64,000 nucleotides of DNA, from positions 248,001 to 312,000 of the forward strand of contig CAUVWY020000003.1 in assembly GCA_963555775.3 (NCBI GenBank). The letters run 5' to 3'. This DNA is from JAJEDW01 sp963555775. GTDB lineage: Bacteria > Acidobacteriota > Terriglobia > 20CM-2-55-15. Of the stretch, positions 54,238-62,996 are shown piece after piece. The notes beneath the pieces were generated by a model, which saw only the letters and a program-made list of their open reading frames with translations, had not been told where the DNA came from and did not search any database. Positions within the stretch are counted from its first letter, which is position 1, and each line of letters starts with the position of its first letter. Made by a program: the position numbers and the translations under genes.

Positions 54238-54986
54238 TGTTTCCTCGCTTCTTCCAGCGTCCCAAGATCCGACTCTCCAGGGACGTTCGTGGCAATCAGG
54301 TCCGGCCTGTTTCGGGCCGTCTTTTTCAACGACTGTTCATGCCGCCAACGCGCTATCGCCGCGTGATTTCCGGACAGCAATATTTCCGGCACACGATATC
54401 CGCGGAACTCGGCGGGCCGGGTGTAGTGCGGATGTTCCACGACCTGCACCGCTTCCGCCGGATCTGAAAACGAATCCCTCAGAACCGACTCTTCCTTTCC
54501 CACCGCGCCCGGGACGTATCGCGTTACCGCGTCGACCACAACCGCCGCCCCGATCTCCCCTCCGGAAACGATATAGTCTCCGATGCACAACTCGGCTGTG
54601 GCGAGTTTGTCGATCACTCTTTCGTCGATGCCTTCGTAACGGCCACAAACCAGAACCACTTGGTCGGCCTTTGACAACCGGAGCGCTTCGGCCTGGTTGA
54701 ACCTCCGGCCCGCCGCGCTCAAGACCACCACTTCCACGACTTTGGGGGTCGACTCCCGAACCGTTTCGATCGCTTCGAACAACGGCTCGGGCTTCAGTAC
54801 CATTCCTTCACCGCCCCCAAAGGGCCGATCGTCAACCATCCTGTGCCGATCATGCGTATAGCTGCGCAGATCGTGAACACCTACCCGTATCAGTTTCCGT
54901 TCCCTGGCCCTGCGAATGATCCCGTGATCGAAAGGACCGCGGAAAAAGTCGGGGAAGATCGTGATTACATCAAAAGCGAGCAACAA
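54234..54986 (-). CDS. trmD: tRNA (guanine37-N1) methyltransferase
   Basis: Adds m1G37 to prevent frameshifting; 250 residues. The SPOUT knot is visible: DVITIFPDFFRGPFDHGII, PFGGGEGMVLKPEPL near residue 56, LVCGRYEGIDERV near 111, and IGDYIVSGGEIGAAVVVDAV near 133. The start is TTG at 54986 with AGGGG upstream; no ATG is near. It is in the rpsP-rimM-trmD-rplS operon, with a 70-bp gap from rimM. Confidence 0.96.
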   Translation of the reverse strand: MLLAFDVITIFPDFFRGPFDHGIIRRARERKLIRVGVHDLRSYTHDRHRMVDDRPFGGGEGMVLKPEPLFEAIETVRESTPKVVEVVVLSAAGRRFNQAEALRLSKADQVVLVCGRYEGIDERVIDKLATAELCIGDYIVSGGEIGAAVVVDAVTRYVPGAVGKEESVLRDSFSDPAEAVQVVEHPHYTRPAEFRGYRVPEILLSGNHAAIARWRHEQSLKKTARNRPDLIATNVPGESDLGTLEEARKQ

Positions 54987-55056
54987 TTTACCCCTGCCAA
55001 CTCCTGGCCCGAGGCGTGGGCGGCGCCGAGAACCTGCTCGTCTTCATCGCCTGCCG

Positions 55057-55587
55057 CTATTTTTCGTTCAGGTCGATCAATCCCTCGGGCAATTCCACCT
55101 CGATCCTCTTGTTCGCGGTATCGATTTCTTTCAAAAACGCCTTCACAAAGGGGATCAGGATTTCCTTGCCGTTCCCGTCGACTTCCAGAATCGAAGTTGC
55201 GCCATAGTCCAGCAGCCGCTTGACCGCTCCCACAGGTTGTCCGTCCCGGTAAACCGTGCATCCTTCCAGATCGAAGGTGAAGTACGAACCTTCTTCAACC
55301 TCAGGCAGATCGCTCTTCCTGATCGATATGTCCGCTCCTATCCATTCCTCCGCCTCGGAGATCGATTCGATCGATTTCAACCAAGCCACCCAGCGGCCGT
55401 GCTGATGCCGGAAATCCACGATCTCCGTTTCCAGCGCTCTTCCGTTGAGTCCCACGATCACTTCACGGCCGGGAGTGAACAGCCGGTCGTCGTTGAACTC
55501 GATCCGGACTCGAACCGCACCCTGAAGGCCCTGGGTTCGTGTGATTCTGGCGATGGGTATGAGAGATTCCTGATCGGGGTCGGACAT
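55057..55587 (-). CDS. rimM: 16S rRNA processing / ribosome maturation factor RimM
   Basis: 30S assembly factor binding S19. The 176 residues show the N-domain GLQGAVRVRIEFND near residue 20 and GREVIVG, then the PRC-barrel part GADISIRKSDLPEVEEGSYF and DFEG-like DLEGCTVY. It ends with LIPFVKAFLKEIDTANKRIE and LPEGLIDL, which are typical. It lies 12 bp after khpA. Confidence 0.94.
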   Translation of the reverse strand: MSDPDQESLIPIARITRTQGLQGAVRVRIEFNDDRLFTPGREVIVGLNGRALETEIVDFRHQHGRWVAWLKSIESISEAEEWIGADISIRKSDLPEVEEGSYFTFDLEGCTVYRDGQPVGAVKRLLDYGATSILEVDGNGKEILIPFVKAFLKEIDTANKRIEVELPEGLIDLNEK

Positions 55588-55599
55588 TACTCCAGCGCT

Positions 55600-55830
55600 T
55601 TACTCCAGTATTTCCAACGTGAACCGCTTCTTCAGCTTCATTCCGGCAGCACTGAGAATGGTTCGAATGGATCGCGCCGTTCGTCCCTGCTTTCCAATGA
55701 CCTTGCCCAGGTCACTCTGAGCGACACGCAATTCCAGCACAGTGGTCTGTTCGCCTTCGACAGCCTGAACGGATACTTCATCAGGATTGTCCGCGAGCGC
55801 TTTCGCGATCTCTACGATGAGCTCTTTCAC
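55600..55830 (-). CDS. khpA: KH-domain RNA-binding protein KhpA
   Basis: A 76-residue single KH domain with the GKQGRTARSIRTIL (GxxG) loop near residue 46. KhpA with KhpB binds many RNAs and affects cell elongation in Gram-positives; here it holds its standard place between rpsP and rimM. The start ATG at 55830 follows a GGAGGTGCC ribosome site. Confidence 0.95.
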   Translation of the reverse strand: MKELIVEIAKALADNPDEVSVQAVEGEQTTVLELRVAQSDLGKVIGKQGRTARSIRTILSAAGMKLKKRFTLEILE

Positions 55831-55917
55831 GGCACCTCCTGAGCACTTTCATATAGACATCGGCCGAGCCCGCAAAGGACTTCCCTGTCCGCAGTCGACG
55901 CCGCGGCGGATTCGAAC

Positions 55918-56157
55918 CTACACAATCTCCTTCTTGTGCAGGATGCTTCGGACAGTTTCCGAAGGCTGCGCGCCCTTCGACAACCAGTAGCGGGCCCGAT
56001 CTTCGTTCAACACGATCCGGCTAGGGTCCACCAGCGGGTTATACTGACCGACGATTTCGAGAAATCGTCCGTTCTGCGCCCGGCGTTTATCAATGACAAC
56101 AATTCTGTAATAGGGGCGCTTCTTGGACCCGATTCGGGTCAGACGCATCGCTACCAA
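55918..56157 (-). CDS. rpsP: 30S ribosomal protein S16
   Basis: S16 core RLTRIGSKKRPYYRIVVIDK, NGRFLEIVGQYNPLVDPSRI, and DRARYWLSKGAQPSETVRSI. I place the start at TTG 56157 because GGAGG lies 8 bases upstream and the resulting MVAMRLTRIG fits S16. An ATG at 56148 is possible. First gene of the operon, behind the promoter at 56267-56296. Confidence 0.95.
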   Translation of the reverse strand: MVAMRLTRIGSKKRPYYRIVVIDKRRAQNGRFLEIVGQYNPLVDPSRIVLNEDRARYWLSKGAQPSETVRSILHKKEIV

Positions 56158-56266
56158 ATGGCTTGCCTCCAAATTTCAAATCGATGGCGAAAGAAAAAGA
56201 AGACCCCATTGCCCGAGAGACACTAGTGCCTCCACGGTTGGCGGAGCCTCCGCTAAGTATTTAGAA

Positions 56267-56296
56267 AGTATAGTTTTAAAGTAAAAAGACCGTCAA
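56267..56296 (-). promoter_or_regulatory. Promoter of the rpsP-khpA-rimM-trmD-rplS operon
   Basis: On the reverse strand TTGACG (56296-56291), an 18-bp spacer, and TATACT (56272-56267). Start of transcription would fall near 56260, leaving a roughly 100-base leader. The -35 box lies within one arm of the ffh terminator. Confidence 0.75.
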
Positions 56297-56317
56297 CAGG
56301 GAATTGCCTCAACGGTC
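56283..56317 (-). terminator. Intrinsic terminator after ffh
   Basis: Reverse-strand hairpin GACCGT...ACGGTC (56317-56312 with 56293-56288), extended by weaker inner pairing, followed by TTTTT (56287-56283). It begins about 23 bp past the ffh stop. Confidence 0.7.
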
Positions 56318-56339
56318 GGTGGGGCACCTGCCGGCTTGA

Positions 56340-57740
56340 CTACATTGGCGATCGGGGCATCCTGGGTATTTGCAAGCCTCTCATTTTGTGGCCTTTTTTC
56401 CCTCTTTTTCCCTTCTTGCCCTTTGCGCCGGCGGTTCCTTTCGCGAACCCCGCGGTCATGCCCTTCATCATCTTTCGGACCTGGATATACTGTTTCAGCA
56501 GTTGGTTCACCTGCTGAACGGATGTGCCGCTTCCACGCGCGATCCGCTTCCGCCGGGCACCGTTGATGACTTGATGATTCCGGCGTTCCCTGGGGGTCAT
56601 CGAGTCGATGATGGCTTCGGTCCGCGTCAGTTCCTTCTCGTCGACCCGTGCTTTGTTCAGATCCTTGAAGGGGCCCATGTTGGGAAGCATTCCAAGAATG
56701 CTTTCAAGGGACCCCATCTTTCGGACCTGCCGGAGTTGATCGCGAAAGTCTTCGAGGGTAAACGCATTCGATGCGGCTTTCCTTTGAAGCTCAATGGCCT
56801 GTTTTCGATCGACAACCTCTTCGGCCTTTTCGATCAGCGAAAGGATATCGCCCATGCCGAGAATTCGTGAAACCAGCCGATCCGGATGGAATGGCTCGAG
56901 GGCGTCGTACTTTTCCCCGGCACCGACAAACTTGATGGGTTTGCCAGTTACGGATTTGATCGAGAGGGCCGCACCGCCGCGTGCGTCGCCGTCCATTTTT
57001 GTCAGGATGAATCCAGTCAATCCGAGGCGCGTGTGAAACTGTTCCGCACTCCTGACCGCATCCTGGCCGAGCATGGCGTCGGCGACAAACAGAATTTCAC
57101 TTGGCGTGAACTGTTCCTTGATCTCGGCCAGTTCAGTCATCAACTCTTCGTCAATGTGGAGCCGGCCAGCCGTGTCAACGATAAGGACGTCATGTCCGGA
57201 ATCCCGCGCTTCCCGGAACGCCCCGTCGCACAAGGCGAGCGGCTTGTCCCCGGGTTGCCCTTCCCATATTCGGGCCTCGACCTCACCGGCGATGATTTTC
57301 AATTGATCGCGCGCGGCCGGCCGGTAAATGTCCACCGATACCAGCATCGGCCGCCGCCCCTGCTTCTTGAGCCAGTTGGCAAGCTTTCCGCTCGAGGTAG
57401 TCTTTCCGGAACCCTGCAATCCGACCAACATGATCACTGTTGGCGGTTGCGATCCGTATTTCAGTTTCGCCGTTTCGCCGCCCAGGATCTCGACCAATTC
57501 GTCACGGACGATTTTTACGACCTGTTGACCGGGGCTCAAGCTCTGCAGTACTTCCTGTCCGAGCGCTTTCGATCTGACGTTCCCCGTGAACTGCTTGACC
57601 ACCTTGAAATTGACGTCCGCTTCGAGCAGCGCCATCCGGATTTCCTTGAGCGCTTCTTCGATGTGTTCCGCGCGGAGTCTGCCTTCGCCACGAAGGTTCT
57701 TGAGTGTTCGTTGAAGCCGGTCGGACAGGTTTTCAAACAT
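56340..57740 (-). CDS. ffh: Signal recognition particle protein Ffh
   Basis: SRP54 GTPase that targets membrane proteins; 466 residues. NG domain: VGLQGSGKTTSSGKLANWL (G1) near residue 105, DIYRPAARDQLK, LIVDTAGRLHIDEELM (G3) near 187, LTKMDGDARGGAA (G4) near 245. The M domain has GMGDILSLIEKAEEVVD, SMTPRERRNHQVINGARRKR and an RGSG motif (RKRIARGSGTSVQQVN). The end is a Met/Gly/Lys-rich tail (KGKKGKRGKKGHK). It lies immediately upstream of the rpsP operon, as is common. Confidence 0.97.
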   Translation of the reverse strand: MFENLSDRLQRTLKNLRGEGRLRAEHIEEALKEIRMALLEADVNFKVVKQFTGNVRSKALGQEVLQSLSPGQQVVKIVRDELVEILGGETAKLKYGSQPPTVIMLVGLQGSGKTTSSGKLANWLKKQGRRPMLVSVDIYRPAARDQLKIIAGEVEARIWEGQPGDKPLALCDGAFREARDSGHDVLIVDTAGRLHIDEELMTELAEIKEQFTPSEILFVADAMLGQDAVRSAEQFHTRLGLTGFILTKMDGDARGGAALSIKSVTGKPIKFVGAGEKYDALEPFHPDRLVSRILGMGDILSLIEKAEEVVDRKQAIELQRKAASNAFTLEDFRDQLRQVRKMGSLESILGMLPNMGPFKDLNKARVDEKELTRTEAIIDSMTPRERRNHQVINGARRKRIARGSGTSVQQVNQLLKQYIQVRKMMKGMTAGFAKGTAGAKGKKGKRGKKGHKMRGLQIPRMPRSPM

Positions 57741-57835
57741 TGCGATCGATCAGAATCAAACAGAATACGATTTCCCGTGTGGAAGGGGCTGAGGGTGAAG
57801 GCCGGAGCGGTTTTTCTGTAAACACGATCATCATT

Positions 57836-58648
57836 TCAAACTGTTTCCTGTCGACTTCGGATTGTTTCGGCGGCGCCGCGGTGAACGCGCTGGATCGACC
57901 GCGCCTTGCCCGTTTCGGTGTCGATGTCGATAACGGCGGCATTCAGTTCGGCCCCTTCGGTCGCGACCGAAAACCTCACCGGGACCTGTCTGCGGAGCCG
58001 GTCCATCGCCGATTCGCGTGTTATTCCGATTACCGAATCGAAGGGGCCGGTCATGCCCACGTCGGTTTGATACGCGAGTCCCCCCGGCAGTATCCGTTCA
58101 TCCGCCGTTGGAATATGCGTGTGCGTTCCGAGTAACGCCGAGGCCCGTCCGTCGAGATGCCATCCCATCGCCACCTTCTCCGCTGTCGCTTCAGCGTGAA
58201 AATCCACGACGATGACCCGGACTTCCTCAGGAAACGAAGCAAGCTCGGCGTCCACCGACCGGAACGGATCGTCAATTGGCGGCATGAACGTTCGGCCCTG
58301 AACGTTTACTACTGCTACCAATTCGCCCGTTCTCGCCGCGACAACCACGCTGCCGTGTCCGGGATTTCCGGGTGGATAGTTCGCGGGGCGCAGAATTCGT
58401 TCCTGTGTATCCAGATAACCGAAAATCTCGTTCTTGTCCCAGATGTGATTCCCGGAAGTGAGTACGTCGATGCCCCATCCCAACATCTGGTCGGCGATCT
58501 TGGGAGTGATGCCGAATCCCGCCGCGGCGTTCTCGCAATTGAGGATGGTGAGATCGATGCGGTGCTGTTCAACGATCGATTTCAGATGCGTACGCACGCA
58601 CTCCCGTCCCGCGCGCCCCACTGTGTCGCCGATGAAGAGCATGTTCAT
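57836..58648 (-). CDS. ymdB: YmdB-type calcineurin-like phosphodiesterase
   Basis: A 270-residue metallophosphoesterase of the TIGR00282/YmdB group, with FIGDTVGRAGREC, ILNCENAAAGFGIT near residue 37, LTSGNHIWDKNEIF near 64, IVVDFHAEATAEK near 147 and LLGTHTHIPTADER near 172. Characterised YmdB hydrolyses 2'3'-cyclic nucleotides and affects development and biofilms in Bacillus. I start at ATG 58648; a longer frame reads back through the 40-bp palindrome. It lies just downstream of the 6S RNA candidate. Confidence 0.9.
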   Translation of the reverse strand: MNMLFIGDTVGRAGRECVRTHLKSIVEQHRIDLTILNCENAAAGFGITPKIADQMLGWGIDVLTSGNHIWDKNEIFGYLDTQERILRPANYPPGNPGHGSVVVAARTGELVAVVNVQGRTFMPPIDDPFRSVDAELASFPEEVRVIVVDFHAEATAEKVAMGWHLDGRASALLGTHTHIPTADERILPGGLAYQTDVGMTGPFDSVIGITRESAMDRLRRQVPVRFSVATEGAELNAAVIDIDTETGKARSIQRVHRGAAETIRSRQETV

Positions 58649-58658
58649 GGTTTTCGAG

Positions 58659-58698
58659 CAACCCGTGGGAGAACCCTGCAGGGTTCTCCCACGGGTTG
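58659..58698. repeat. 40-bp perfect palindrome just upstream of ymdB
   Basis: Centre CTGCAG at 58676-58681, with arms reading AACCCGTGGGAGAACC outward. On the ymdB transcript it would form a loopless hairpin ending about 10 bases before the ATG at 58648, where the ribosome binds. Confidence 0.92.
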
Positions 58699-58717
58699 TT
58701 AGAGCGAGGCGCAAACG

Positions 58718-58889
58718 AAAAAACCCCGCTTGGTCGTGTGGTGCTCTTATTTGGACCTGTCGAAACAGGGCGGGTGTCCTATCCGTGCTTTAGGGAACCG
58801 TCAACCCGGAGGGGACGGCTCGCTCACCGCAGCGAGAATCGGACCCCTTCAAATAAGACATAGGTCAAATAATGTTGCACCAGCACTTA
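58718..58889 (-). ncRNA. ssrS: Probable 6S RNA
   Basis: Located directly downstream of zapA, the usual 6S position, with the expected size (about 170 nt). The reverse-strand transcript has an interrupted closing stem: GTGCTGGTGC (58886-58877) pairs with GCACCACAC (58744-58736), and CTTATTTG pairs with CAAATAAG. Inside are a GGGTCC/GGAC-ACCC stem, a CTCGCT-GCGGTG-AGCGAG hairpin and CCTGT-TTCG-ACAGG. A T6 tract ends it at 58718. I cannot run a covariance model, so identity rests on synteny and hand folding. Confidence 0.65.
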
Positions 58890-58933
58890 CTTCGCAGGGC
58901 GACATCGATTGTAGGTGAATCACGGAAACGAAA

Positions 58934-59272
58934 TCAATCCGAAGGTTGCTTGCCGGCAATTTGGCCGGCAGCACGTGGCAGGACGCTGTCGATTGCCTCG
59001 ATCCACTTCCGGGTGCCAGACTCGACCGCCGATTCCAGATGCCCGCTGTCCACGGCTTTCTCCCGCTTCTCCTGAGCCAGATGCAGTGCCGTCAGAATGG
59101 CCACTTTCAGCGAATCGACCGTGCGTGTCTGACTCGCGATCTCCCGCATGCGTAGATCGACTTCCGCGGCGAGTTCGAGGATCTCTCCCTGATCGGCGGG
59201 CGTATTCAGGCGTAGAGAGTAACGCTGGTCGAAGATATCGACTTCAATGACTTCCCATGGGTTCTTAGACAA
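58934..59272 (-). CDS. zapA: Cell division protein ZapA
   Basis: Z-ring associated protein, about 112 residues. The N-terminal domain reads VIEVDIFDQRYSLRLNTPAD, then GEILELAAEVDLRMREIASQ and the helical DSLKVAILTALHLAQEKREK, which leads to the C-terminal coiled coil. The start is TTG at 59272 (LSKNPWEV), overlapping the stop of the preceding coiled-coil gene; no in-frame ATG exists nearby. Confidence 0.88.
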   Translation of the reverse strand: MSKNPWEVIEVDIFDQRYSLRLNTPADQGEILELAAEVDLRMREIASQTRTVDSLKVAILTALHLAQEKREKAVDSGHLESAVESGTRKWIEAIDSVLPRAAGQIAGKQPSD

Positions 59273-59528
59273 TTTTCTTTTCTTTATTCTTGTCCAATTC
59301 AGCAATGTTCAAGATGAGCCGCTGGACTCGATTGCGGATCTTGAGTCGCTCCGCGCGCATCCCTTCCATTTCCTGTCTCAGTCTGCGGATTTCGCTCCCG
59401 GCGTCCGCCAAGGCCTTTTCGGCTGCCGCTTTTTCACGGCGAGCGTTCGCCAGGGCTTCGAGGGCCCTTTCTATGCGATTCTCAAGGACTCTGAAACTGG
59501 AGAGGGCATCGGTGCCGGTCGACTTCAT
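59265..59528 (-). CDS. Small coiled-coil cell-division protein (ZapB-like)
   Basis: An 87-residue, almost entirely helical protein (LENRIERALEALANARREKA, AEKALADAGSEIRRLRQEME) coupled to zapA by stop-start overlap. Such coiled-coil genes between pheT and zapA are commonly called ZapB-like. The sequence is too low in complexity to prove homology. It lies 37 bp after pheT. Confidence 0.65.
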   Translation of the reverse strand: MKSTGTDALSSFRVLENRIERALEALANARREKAAAEKALADAGSEIRRLRQEMEGMRAERLKIRNRVQRLILNIAELDKNKEKKIV

Positions 59529-59565
59529 AGCAGCGGGTGTCTCCCCGGTTCGTCGGGTTATCAGG

Positions 59566-61581
59566 TCAACTCCTTAGTTCGACGCCGAACTTCCGAAGTT
59601 CCGCAAGGATCCGCTGCTCGAAAACCTGAACCTCGCGGTCGGTCAGAGTGCGGTCGGCGGACTGAAATACCAGTGTTACGGCCAAGCTGTAACGCGATTC
59701 AGAAGAGGAATCGCGCTTGAGTCTGTCGAACGGAAACAGGTCGGTCAGTTCGCGTATCCCCGCCCGGCCGACAGCTTCAGCAACGCTCCCGTATTGGATC
59801 CTGGCGTCAACAGACAATGACAGATCGCGTCGTACGGCAGGGTACTTCGGAATCGGCGCTGCCGCAATCTTCTTGAGCGCCGCACCGAGCACCTGGTCGA
59901 TTTGGATTTCGGCGACGCAGACCCTCTGGCGAAACTTGAACCAGGCTTCGCAGTCCGGGTGGAGTTCTCCAACAATGGCAACGGAACCCAGCCGGATAGA
60001 GCGGGCGGGATGCAGATAGGACGGAAGGTCATCCGCGCACACCTCCGGATCGATATCGAATCGTGCCAACAAACCTTCCACCGCGCCCTTCATAGAGAAG
60101 AAATCCGCATCCTTCCGGGATTCATGAACTGTCTTGGTGTGTCTGGCGCCGGTGGCAGCCATCGCGAGTTGGCGAAGTTCTCCCGTCTGCGGATAGATCT
60201 TGCCGATTTCGTAGATGGAAAGATCGCGAATCCCCCGATTCAGGTTCCACTGCAGCGAGCCGAGCACGCTCGGAAGCAACGTTGTCCTCAGCGCCGGGGC
60301 ATCATCCGACAACGGGTTGATGACTTCAACGGGGCGTACGCCCGGCGCGAACCGTTCCTGTGTTTCCCGGTCGCTGAAGGCAAGACTGCAGATTTCCGAA
60401 AAACCGAACGCCGACAGGGCGTCCCGAACCGCGGTTTCTTGTACGTGATGTTCCAGATACCGTCCCTGGCCCGACCACGCGGGCAAGGTCGAGGGGAACC
60501 GGTCGTAACCGTGGTGCCGTGCGATTTCCTCCAGAAGGTCTTCTTCCCGTTGAATATCATGCCGGTGGCTCGGCACGCGAAATGTCCAGCCGTCAGCGGA
60601 CGAATCGGTCAGCGCGAACTCCAGTCTCCTGAATATCCGTTCAACGTCGGAATCCGGCACCGCGCTGCCGAGGTGTCTTGCGATTCGACTTCGCCGGAGG
60701 CGGACCTGTACCGGTTCGGAAGCTTCTGGACGAACGTCAATCAAGCCCCGATGCACGACGCCACCCGCGATCTCGGTAATCATTCGCGCGGTCCGGTTCA
60801 GGGCAATCGGGGCCATCCCGATGTCCGCACCGCGTTCGAAGCGGTATGACGCTTCTGTTCCCAGGTTGACCCGGCGCCCTGTTTTTCGCACTGAATTGGG
60901 ATCGAACCACGCGCTCTCGAGCAAGACATTGGCGGTCTTCTCGGAAATTTCCGTGTTAAAACCACCCATGATTCCGGCAAGGGCGACGGGGCGTTCCGCA
61001 TCGGCGATGACCAGCATCGACGTGTCGAGTTTTCGCTCCTGGCCGTCGAGCGTGCGGAGCGTCTCTCCGGATACGGCCCGGCGGACGACGATTGCCGAGC
61101 CTTCCAGAGTATCGGCATCGAATGCATGCAGCGGGTGCCCCAGTTCCATCAGAACGTAGTTCGTTATATCGGCGACATTGTTGATCGATCGAATACCCAC
61201 CGCCTCAAGTCGTTCCACAAGCCAGTCCGGAGACGGTCCGATCGTCACTCCCGATATGAAACGTCCGCAATAGCGACGGCAAAGCTCGGCGTCGGCGATC
61301 GAAATCGTGCACGATTCTTCAGCGGAAGTGGGATCTTCATCGACGTACGTTTCAGGCCTTCTGATATCGACATCGTAAATCGCGCCAAGTTCGCGGGCGA
61401 CGCCCAGATGAGAGAGGCAGTCTCCGCGGTTCGCCGTGATGTCCAGAGTCAGAATCGTGTCGTCGCCGACCGTTTCAACGCCGTCTATGGCGAGCCCGAT
61501 CATGGTGAGTCTGTCTCCGACCGCGGCGGGTTCTTCGGTGAGGTCAAGGAAATCCCGAAGCCATTGGAAGCTGATCCTCAT
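59566..61581 (-). CDS. pheT: Phenylalanyl-tRNA synthetase beta chain (short form)
   Basis: 671 residues, about 120 fewer than E. coli PheT: the protein starts at ISFQWLRDFLDLTEEPA and lacks the N-terminal EMAP-type tRNA-binding domain. The B1/B3-B4 editing region (LDITANRGDCLSHLGVAREL, NVADITNYVLMELGHPLHAF) is intact. The B5 and catalytic-like domains (HRHDIQREEDLLEEIARHHG) and the C-terminal B8 anticodon domain (YPAVRRDLSLSVDARIQYGS) are also intact. The short form is known from several phyla. Confidence 0.95.
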   Translation of the reverse strand: MRISFQWLRDFLDLTEEPAAVGDRLTMIGLAIDGVETVGDDTILTLDITANRGDCLSHLGVARELGAIYDVDIRRPETYVDEDPTSAEESCTISIADAELCRRYCGRFISGVTIGPSPDWLVERLEAVGIRSINNVADITNYVLMELGHPLHAFDADTLEGSAIVVRRAVSGETLRTLDGQERKLDTSMLVIADAERPVALAGIMGGFNTEISEKTANVLLESAWFDPNSVRKTGRRVNLGTEASYRFERGADIGMAPIALNRTARMITEIAGGVVHRGLIDVRPEASEPVQVRLRRSRIARHLGSAVPDSDVERIFRRLEFALTDSSADGWTFRVPSHRHDIQREEDLLEEIARHHGYDRFPSTLPAWSGQGRYLEHHVQETAVRDALSAFGFSEICSLAFSDRETQERFAPGVRPVEVINPLSDDAPALRTTLLPSVLGSLQWNLNRGIRDLSIYEIGKIYPQTGELRQLAMAATGARHTKTVHESRKDADFFSMKGAVEGLLARFDIDPEVCADDLPSYLHPARSIRLGSVAIVGELHPDCEAWFKFRQRVCVAEIQIDQVLGAALKKIAAAPIPKYPAVRRDLSLSVDARIQYGSVAEAVGRAGIRELTDLFPFDRLKRDSSSESRYSLAVTLVFQSADRTLTDREVQVFEQRILAELRKFGVELRS

Positions 61582-61589
61582 TGACCGCC

Positions 61590-62618
61590 CTAGAACTGGC
61601 TCAAAAACCGCATGTCGTTCTGGAAAAGCAGGGGCATGTCACTGATTCCGTACTTGAGCATCGCGTAGCGGTCGATTCCCAACCCGAAAGCGAAACCGCT
61701 GTATCGTTCGGCGTCGTAGTGGACGTAGTCGTACAGAACCGGATTGACCATTCCTGCGCCCATCACTTCGATCCACCCGGTTTGCTTGCAGACCCGGCAT
61801 CCGTCTCCACCGCAGAAAATGCACGAAACGTCCACTTCCGCGCTCGGTTCGGTAAAGGGAAAGTAGCTGGGCCGAAGACGCGTACGCGTCGCTTCTCCGA
61901 AGAACTGCCGGTGCAGCAGTTCCAGCGTTCCCTTCAGGTCCGCGAACGTAATCCCCTCGTCCACCACCAGGCCTTCGATCTGGTGAAACATCGGCGAATG
62001 AGTGGCGTCAAGTTGATCCCGCCTGAATGCCCGCCCCGGACAGATGATGCGTATCGGCGGTGTCCGTTGCTCCATTGTGCGAATCTGGACCGGAGATGTC
62101 TGTGTCCGGAGCACCACATCGTCAGAGACGTAGAACGTGTCGGACGGGTCTCTGGACGGGTGTTCGGGAGGGATGTTCAGGGCCTGAAAATTGTAGTACG
62201 TAGTCTCGACTTCCGGGCCATCTTCTACCGAATATCCCATCGCGACGAAAATTCCTTCCATTTCATTGCGCGCAAGCGTGATGGGGTGCCGGTGTCCGAT
62301 GCGCGGCGGGGAGGATGGAAGAGAAACGTCCAGCGCTTCGGCGGCCATCCGGTCGTTCCGCTCCTGTTCAACCAGAGCGGTTTCGATTGCCTTCAATTCA
62401 GACTCGATGCGCTGTTTCAGACGGTTGGCGTCTTTGCCGAATTCGGAGCGTTCTTCTTTCGGAAGCTCACCGAGTGCCTGCAGCCGCAGAGTCAGAAGTC
62501 CGGTTTTTCTGGAAAGGTATTTCGCGCGGAGGCTGTCCATCGACTGACGGTTGGACAAGGAAGCCTTGTCCCGGTCAAACTGTTCGCCGATCCGCCGAAG
62601 TTCGTCGGTGGCGGCCAT
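61590..62618 (-). CDS. pheS: Phenylalanyl-tRNA synthetase alpha chain
   Basis: Catalytic subunit of 342 residues. The N-terminal coiled-coil leads to motif-1 (HPITLARNEMEGIFVAMGYS), motif-2 (RIICPGRAFRRDQLDATHSP, MFHQIEGLVVDEG) and motif-3 (FGLGIDRYAMLKYGISDM). Two cysteine pairs, CIFCGGDGCRVC near residue 277, suggest bound zinc. It precedes pheT by 8 bp and follows rplT. Confidence 0.97.
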   Translation of the reverse strand: MAATDELRRIGEQFDRDKASLSNRQSMDSLRAKYLSRKTGLLTLRLQALGELPKEERSEFGKDANRLKQRIESELKAIETALVEQERNDRMAAEALDVSLPSSPPRIGHRHPITLARNEMEGIFVAMGYSVEDGPEVETTYYNFQALNIPPEHPSRDPSDTFYVSDDVVLRTQTSPVQIRTMEQRTPPIRIICPGRAFRRDQLDATHSPMFHQIEGLVVDEGITFADLKGTLELLHRQFFGEATRTRLRPSYFPFTEPSAEVDVSCIFCGGDGCRVCKQTGWIEVMGAGMVNPVLYDYVHYDAERYSGFAFGLGIDRYAMLKYGISDMPLLFQNDMRFLSQF

Positions 62619-62630
62619 GGCTGGAGTTCC

Positions 62631-62996
62631 CTACGCCGCCTGGCCGATTGCCGCTTTTGCTTTCTCCGCCAACCGGGTGAAACTGCCCGGATCGTCGAGT
62701 GCGATGTCTGCCAACACCTTACGATCCAGTTCGATGCCGGATTGCTTGAGTCCATGGACGAATTGGTTGTAGTTGATACCGTTGACGCGGGCCGCCGCAC
62801 CGATCCGGATGATCCAGAGACGCCTGAAGTCGCGCTTGCGCGTCTTCCGATCACGATAGGCGAATTGTCCGGCCCGGTCAACGGCCTCCCTGGCGTAGCG
62901 GTAAAGCTTGCTCTTGCCCAGGAAATAGCCCTCGGCACGCTTCAGAATCCTCTTGCGGCGAGCATGTCTGGTCGTTCCGCGTTTCACTCTCGGCAC
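62631..62996 (-). CDS. rplT: 50S ribosomal protein L20
   Basis: 121 residues with MPRVKRGTTRHARRKRILKR at the start, YRYAREAVDRAGQFAYRDRK, and IGAAARVNGINYNQFVHGLK. L20 represses its own operon in other bacteria by binding a leader or intergenic fold; the 88-bp gap from rpmI could hold such a site, but I see no clear fold. Confidence 0.97.
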   Translation of the reverse strand: MPRVKRGTTRHARRKRILKRAEGYFLGKSKLYRYAREAVDRAGQFAYRDRKTRKRDFRRLWIIRIGAAARVNGINYNQFVHGLKQSGIELDRKVLADIALDDPGSFTRLAEKAKAAIGQAA

